Positions 58,577-64,000 of a stretch of 64,000 nucleotides of DNA are shown here, in pieces (within the stretch, counting starts at the first letter, position 1; each line of letters starts with the position of its first letter). The stretch comes from Bufo bufo. Lineage: Eukaryota; Chordata; Amphibia; Anura; Bufonidae. The notes under the pieces were generated by a model. It saw nothing but the letters and a program-made list of their open reading frames with translations, did not search any database and was not told the DNA's origin. The DNA is taken from contig NC_053395.1 of the NCBI RefSeq assembly GCF_905171765.1, positions 184,778,156 to 184,842,155 of the forward strand, given 5' to 3'. A program made the position numbers and the translations under genes.

Positions 58577-59784
58577 GTACAATGAAGAACTTTAGAAAAA
58601 TTTACATAGTTGCTTGGACTAATTTAAGCCATTTTTATTTTAAACCTCAAAGTCAAGGTCTGAAGAGATTCTCCACATAATTTAATCTGAATTATTCAGG
58701 TCGAGTTTGGGTATGTCATGTTTAGGTGGAGAATCTCTTTAAAAGGGTTTTGATTATGGCCCTTTAAAACTAGACCCTGGAGTACACAGTACCCAATGAA
58801 AAAATCATGCTTACCTGCTCCCCGTCGCTCTGGCACCCTTCCTCCATTTGGCGATCTTCCAGTCACCAGCCTGTTTACTTCTGGACAAGGTCATATACAC
58901 CGCAGCATGCAACCAATGACTGGCCTCAGTTATGACGTCACTATTGGGTGATGTGCCACTTGGAGACACATCACTACTGAGGCAAGTCATTGGCTGTAGC
59001 GGTATATGTGACCCTATCCATAACCCAGCTAGAAGTAAATAAGACATGGGCCTGAAGGTTAGCGAACAAAGCCAAAGTACCTGACTGGAGTAGGGGGTGC
59101 AGGTGAGTGATTTACACATAGCATTTTGCATCTTTGTATTATTTTTTGGCGCCATTTTGCTGCAATTTTCAACAGTATATTTTAGGTCTAATACACAGCA
59201 ACTAGAATTTACTTTAATGACTATAGTAGCGTATAGAAAAGTCTACATACAGAGCATTATTGTTTATGGATGATTTTTTGCAAATTTTTGAATGCTTTGT
59301 GCATGGTAATTTTTGATCTAGTATTTTGCTCATGGGTGTCTCTATAAGACTTGAAAAAATGTCAGAAACATTAAATGTTTTAAAATGCTTGTAAATAATG
59401 CCATTTAAAACAGTATTTTTTTTTTTTTACAAATGTTCAAGAATTATGCAAAGATGTGTGTTTGAGGGAGACCTAAAGCCATTTTCAGAGGGCAGTAATA
59501 CATAGCATGTCTATATTATGACTAAAATAAAAAGCTTTGGTACCGTGTTAGCCAGTAGTGAGAAGTCTTGATGCTCTCAATAAGAGAAACAATATAAAAT
59601 ATTGTAATTTGATACCTTTTAATGGCGAACAAAAATTTTAGTTCGCCATTAAAAGGTATCATCTTAAGATATTTTATATTGTTTCTCTTTTTGAGAGCAT
59701 CAAGACTATATTATGACTGCAACACCTAACTAATTTTTCTGATAATAACATGTTTCAAGGATAAACTCCTTCAGATTTACAGGA
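58577..59784 (+). other. Intron after exon j, with a hairpin at 59562-59707
   Basis: About 59562-59632 and 59638-59707 are inverted copies (AGTCTTGATGCTCTCAATAA against TTTTTGAGAGCATCAAGACT), with GATACCTTTTAATGGCGAAC at the centre. The rest is plain intron, with a T-run at 59417. No exon was found. Confidence 0.55.
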
Positions 59785-60011
59785 TAAGGGCTTATGTACA
59801 CGGCCGTGTTTTTTTGTCCACATTTTGTGCGGGTGGGATGCGCACCCATTCACTACAAAAAAATAGACTATGTCCTATTCTAGCACAGTTCTAAAGAGGG
59901 CAGGATGTTCTGTTCCACAAAATGGGGAATGCACATGGACAGTATTCGTGTTTTGTAGATTCGCAGTTTGCGGACTTCAAAAACAGCAATGGCCGTGTGC
60001 ATGAGCCCTTA
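59785..60011. repeat. MITE, 227 bp
   Basis: Left TAAGGGCTTATGTACACGGCC; right GGCCGTGTGCATGAGCCCTTA. These are imperfect inverted repeats with TWA edges. Related in its ends to the MITE at 41920-42228. Confidence 0.65.
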
Positions 60012-60356
60012 GTGTAATACTTGTAAATGTGAAATGGAGGCTTCATCCCCAAAATGTGTGATAACACTAGTGCCTGGTAACTCTTACATCCTGAGGGACC
60101 CAAGAGCCTCCTGGGGGCGACACCTGTGGCACCTGCTGCGCTGTACTTAAAAAGAACCTGTCACCAGTTTTATGGTGTCCTAAGGGCAATATAAACTAGT
60201 GACAGATCCCCTTAGCAAAATACTGTGTCACTTTTTCTTCAATTTACCCAGCCATTTTGCTAAAATCATGTGCTAAACAGCTCCAACGCATGCTGAACGA
60301 GTCCTGATATTCATGAGCTTCTGACAGCTTCTGGTTTTCTCCTCCCCCGATACTAA

Positions 60357-61112
60357 GGGTACTTTCACACTTGCGGCAGAGGATTCCGGCAGGCAGTTCC
60401 GTCGCCAGAACTGCCTGCTGCATCCAGCAATTCGGCAGCGAACTGATGGCATTTGTCAGACGCATCCGGATGTGGATCCATCTGACAAATGCATTAAAAT
60501 ACCGGATCCGTCTCTCCGGTAAAAAACGGATCCGGTATAATTTTTTTTCCCCATTTTTAAAGGTCTACGCATGCGCCGGATCTGTTTTGCCAAAACACTT
60601 AATGCCGGATCCGGCGCTAATACACTTCAATGTAAATTAATGCTGGATCCGGCATTCCAGCAAGTGATCAGTATTTTTGGCCGGAGAGAAAACTGCGCAG
60701 CCTAATAGAGAACATGGCATGCGCCGCTCTTAGCACCTACCATGTTCTCTTCACTAGCACAGTGGAGAAGGAAGGAGTCCCTCCCTCCCTCTCAACTGTG
60801 ACGCAGCTGCCACTGCCACCAATAGGGAGATAGCAGGGAGGAGAAGGGGAGCGGCTGTGGCCACTGCACCACCAATGAATGTAATTAATTCAAGTATAGG
60901 AGGCAGCGAGTGCTGACGGCGGTATCACATACCCGGCCTCAATAACAGAGCATGCGATCCGCCGAACCGCGGAAATTAATTAATTGCCGCGGTTCGGCGG
61001 ATCACATGCCCTGTTATTGAGGTCGGGTGACGGGTATGTGATACCGCCGCCGGCACCCGCTGCCTCCTATACTTGAATTAATGTGTTAATTACATTCATT
61101 GGTGGCGCAGTG
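60357..61112. repeat. Compound palindromic repeat region
   Basis: 60357-60680 is rich in CCGGATCCG-type palindromes (GGATCCGGTATAA, GCCGGATCCGGC) and starts AGGGTACTTTCACACTTGCG, a MITE-like end. Next to it, arms 60865-60972 and 60987-61100 are inverted copies centred at about 60980 (GCCGAACCGCGG against CCGCGGTTCGGC). No coding. Confidence 0.65.
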
Positions 61113-62731
61113 CGCCCCCCCAGTATTATAAATTCTAACCATTGGTGGCGCAGTGCCCCCCCAAGTATTAGTATCATTGGTGGCAGTGGCCACAGGGTCC
61201 CCTCCCCCCTCTTCATTGGTGGCAGTTCCGATTAGAGCCCCAGCAGTGTAATCCTGCGGCTACGATCTCTTACCATGGCAGCCAGGTCTCTACTGAAGCC
61301 CTGGCTGCCATGGTACGCTCCCTGCTGCTGTGTGTACTATGCACAGGACAGCAGGGAGAGTGTTAAGTCCTATTCACACTAATAGAGATATATTAGGGTG
61401 AATAGGACAAGGGTTCTAGCCCCTAAGGCGGCTAATAGTAAATAAATAAAAAAAAAGTAAAAAAAAATACAAAAAGTTTAAACCGCTCCCTTTCCCAATT
61501 TTACATATAAAATTTACAAACAATAACAAACATATTACATATTGCCATGCCCGAAAAAGTGTGAACTATCAAAATATAAGAGAGCCATGAGCTTATGAAT
61601 ATGGGGATTCATTGGCATGTACTGGAGCTGTTAGAGAACCTAGCAGCTTAAAACTGGTGGCAGATTCCCTTTAAGAAATTGGATTTATGTTTGCTTATTC
61701 AGTTATTGTGGAAGGTGAGCACCTTCCCTTATTATCTTATGTTAACCTCTGCTTTTTTACCCTTCTGGCTATACACCAGTTTCACACTATGGGATTTATG
61801 CTTGATTTTTCAGGGAAAAATCACACTGGAGAAAACCCCCACTACATAGTAAAGTGTTTATTCATCTTTGTAGTAGAGAGTAAGAACTTAGGGGACGATT
61901 TATTAAGACTAGCGTTTTATACGGGCAAGGAGTCAGATACTTCAAGACTGAGGCTTAGGTCTCTTAATATTTGGAGCATTTTCTAGTAGTTCATGCCTCA
62001 GAAAACCAAATCTATGCCAGTTATAAGCTGGAGTAGATTTTGAGCAATAATTGAGACCAGTGTCTGGTAGTAACAATAGTAAATCTGTTGGGCTGTGGAG
62101 GCCACTCCCCTCCTAACAAGCCCGACCCATGTTATAAAAATGGAGAGAGCATTGTAAAATGGGAAAAGTTGATAATTTTTGCAGAAAATGACACATGCAC
62201 AACAATTTGTGATGTCAAGAAACATCTACAATAAATCCAGTGATAAATCCGATGATAAATTCCCGCGTTTCTCTTTTTGTATAAGACATCCTGCAGCCTG
62301 TTTGAAATATTACCCATAAATATATGCATATAGAATATGTGTCTGTTAAATTGAGATGCATGTATGGTAAAATTATGATCATATCAGACATACTTTATAA
62401 ATCCAACAATCATATATGAGTTTAGCCAGGTTGTCATACAGTTGTTTTTTTTTGTTCTTTTTCTGTACAATGTATTCCAAATTTCATGGACAGCCAACAG
62501 GTTTTGAGGACAAATTGAAAAGCCATAACAAATCATGAGGATTAGTGATATTAACATGAGCAACAATTATTGTAACTTGTTCAATAATAGTAATTACAGT
62601 CATAATAACTTGCACAAAATGATCCAGTAAAAAAAAAAAAACACAGTCTATTTTTACAGACTGTCCAGGAATTCCAGGAATACCGTAGTTTTAGCCTTGA
62701 TTTAAACAAGGACAAAGGTGAAAATTCAGAT
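61113..62731 (+). other. Intron sequence, nothing recognised
   Basis: CATTGGTGGC is repeated near 61100, 61140, 61168 and 61213. An inverted pair, CTGGCTGCCATGGTA and TACCATGGCAGCCAG, lies at about 61272-61316. No gene. Confidence 0.45.
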
Positions 62732-63157
62732 TTAAAGGTGTTTTCCTATCTGAGACAATGGGTACTTATCGCTAGGATATGTCCCCATTGTCTGATAGGT
62801 GCAGGTCCCACCTCCCACACCTAAAATGAGAACGGAGCGGGGAAGGTGGAGGCTGGATGACCCGGGTCCGGCCACCACCAACCACTCTTCCTATAGTACA
62901 GAATTGGGTCGCACCGCACTTGCGCGGCCACTGCTCCCGTTCCTTTCTATGGAGCCAACGAAAATAGTTGAGCCAGCGCTTGACTATTGTTGGTGGCCCC
63001 ATAGAAATGAACGGGTGGGCGGCTGCTCATGTGCAGTGTGCCCTCCTCCGTTCTCAGTGTAGGTGCTGGTCCCAGTGGTGGGACCCACACCTTCAAGACA
63101 ATGGGGGCATATCCTAGCAATATGCCCCCATTGTCTGAGATGGGAATACCCCTTTAA
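62732..63157. repeat. T2-like MITE, 426 bp
   Basis: TTAAAGGTGTTTTCCTATCT on the left; AGATGGGAATACCCCTTTAA on the right. Subterminal GACAATGGGTACTTATCGCT and ATGCCCCCATTGTC are also inverted. Confidence 0.75.
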
Positions 63158-63885
63158 GGAAAGAAACTTGGATTTTTCACTGGCTATGCATATATAGACT
63201 AGTGTCTATATATAAACTTTGAAATTCTGTACATATTATATGCAGACACTTTTATCATATTTTTAGGGGTCAGGTGACATTCAGATTTTTTTTATATTTT
63301 AAGAAATTAAATATATTCAAATTATTATAATGTGTTCCATGCCTTTAAATAATGGAGACCAGAAATGAGGAAAACAGGATGGGTAAAAAAAAGTCTAAAT
63401 ACATTCATGATCAAAACAGTTCAGAAATAACACATTTTAAATGAGCGCAGGGCATTGGGGCTTGAATAGGCTTCATCAGCTCGTGTGAAAGGTCATTTGT
63501 ACAGATTTGTAATAGGCGCTGTCAAGTCACCCCTGTGACACAAGACAAACAAGCTGCTTAACATAATGAGTTGCAATCAGCAATAATTCCGTTTATTATG
63601 GATTTATTTTTTTCAATAGGTTTTTATCTCCACTTGTTTGAAAAGAAGTCTGTGATCAGTTTTTCTAATACATTATTTAAAAAAATACAATTAAAGACAG
63701 TGAGTAAAAATTCATAAGAAAAAGAAGCAAATACTTTCAGGCATGACATTTTAGAAGAGTTCCTATGGTCGCACTTACCTACAGTAATTTGTAGAAAGAT
63801 CTAGAGATTATTTTTTTGTAGAATTATAGCTGAGAAATTCTTTGTTATATCGTAAATTGTGGTATCATTCATACAGGTGAAGCAG
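63158..63885 (+). other. Intron sequence, nothing recognised
   Basis: AT-rich with no repeats that I can name. No dynein-like exon. Confidence 0.45.
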
Positions 63886-64000
63886 GCCCTAGTGTATGCT
63901 TTCTGGCATCTCTACAGTAATGTAGAGTAACTTTTGCTGTATTACTGTAGTGCAGCGGCGACATGAAGTGCACGACGTCATAGCAACCAATGACGCTGTG
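63886..64000. repeat. Partial copy of the Harbinger-like palindromic MITE
   Basis: TTACTGTAGTGCAGCGGC, GACATGAAGTGCACGACGTC and ATAGCAACCAATGACGCTGTG match the inner part of the MITE at 44577-44841 (complement). It is cut by the window edge. Confidence 0.65.

Noticed and set aside
63870..63925. Possible next dynein exon after ATTCATACAG (frame starting GT GAA GCA)
   Set aside because: The translation lacks the expected AAA4 text, hits a stop within about 15 codons, and the sequence belongs to the MITE at the window edge.
1..64000. tRNA or rRNA genes, or a novel host gene system beyond the dynein
   Set aside because: No tRNA box A/B pairs or rRNA text were noticed while reading, and all long open frames are explained by dynein exons or mobile elements.

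Overview
The window looks like intronic and exonic DNA from a large, repeat-rich vertebrate genome, most likely a frog (anuran amphibian). This is inferred from the repeats: T2-type MITEs ending TTAAAGGGG, Harbinger-like palindromic MITEs, L1-clade LINEs with two ORFs, Tc1-like elements, a Gmr1-type gypsy element and a Penelope-like element. All sit between exons of a conserved axonemal dynein heavy chain gene. There is no bacterial-style gene organisation.

Host gene. Ten + strand exons (4969-5100, 5183-5356, 23676-23880, 35964-36129, 38658-38760, 43436-43675, 49254-49415, 51810-52003, 54564-54726, 58453-58576) splice with GT-AG sites and matching phases into one open frame of about 554 codons. 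The frame covers the end of AAA2, all of AAA3 (Walker A GNAGVGKT, Walker [12 protein letters not shown]) and the first part of AAA4 (Walker [10 protein letters not shown]). The best match from memory is DNAH11, an outer-arm beta-type heavy chain; DNAH9 is the close alternative. The gene continues beyond both window edges.

Mobile elements by region. (1) 1-2280: a decayed minus-strand L1 with ORF1 and the start of ORF2. (2) 8562-17850: a dead Tc1-like element split by two minus-strand L1 insertions. One (8669-10998) is 5'-truncated and itself carries an intact DD37E Tc1-like transposon (8924-10486). The other (11720-17525) is almost full length, and its ORF2 is broken by one frameshift. (3) 25361-35613: a full-length + strand L1 interrupted at 28370-33078 by a very young Gmr1-like gypsy retrotransposon. 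Its two 585-bp LTRs look identical by eye, yet its reverse transcriptase catalytic core and most of RNase H are deleted. (4) 39567-41752: an internally deleted second gypsy element with a 5-bp target duplication. (5) 43748-48191: a Penelope-like element (RT plus GIY-YIG) with large inverted terminal arms, a 15-bp target duplication and a hammerhead-ribozyme-like motif in each arm. (6) 54898-55461 and 56083-56672: two solo-LTR-like units with 5-bp duplications. Many palindromic or TIR-bearing MITEs fill the remaining intron sequence.

How it fits together. The only host gene is the dynein. The mobile elements all lie in its introns and respect the exons, so introns of 5-18 kb are built almost wholly from nested insertions. 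Relative ages can be read from the nesting: Tc1 before the L1s before the DD37E element, and L1 before gypsy. The most notable items are the hammerhead-bearing inverted Penelope element, the deletion-carrying but recent Gmr1-like element with a candidate -1 frameshift site, and the intact DD37E transposon.
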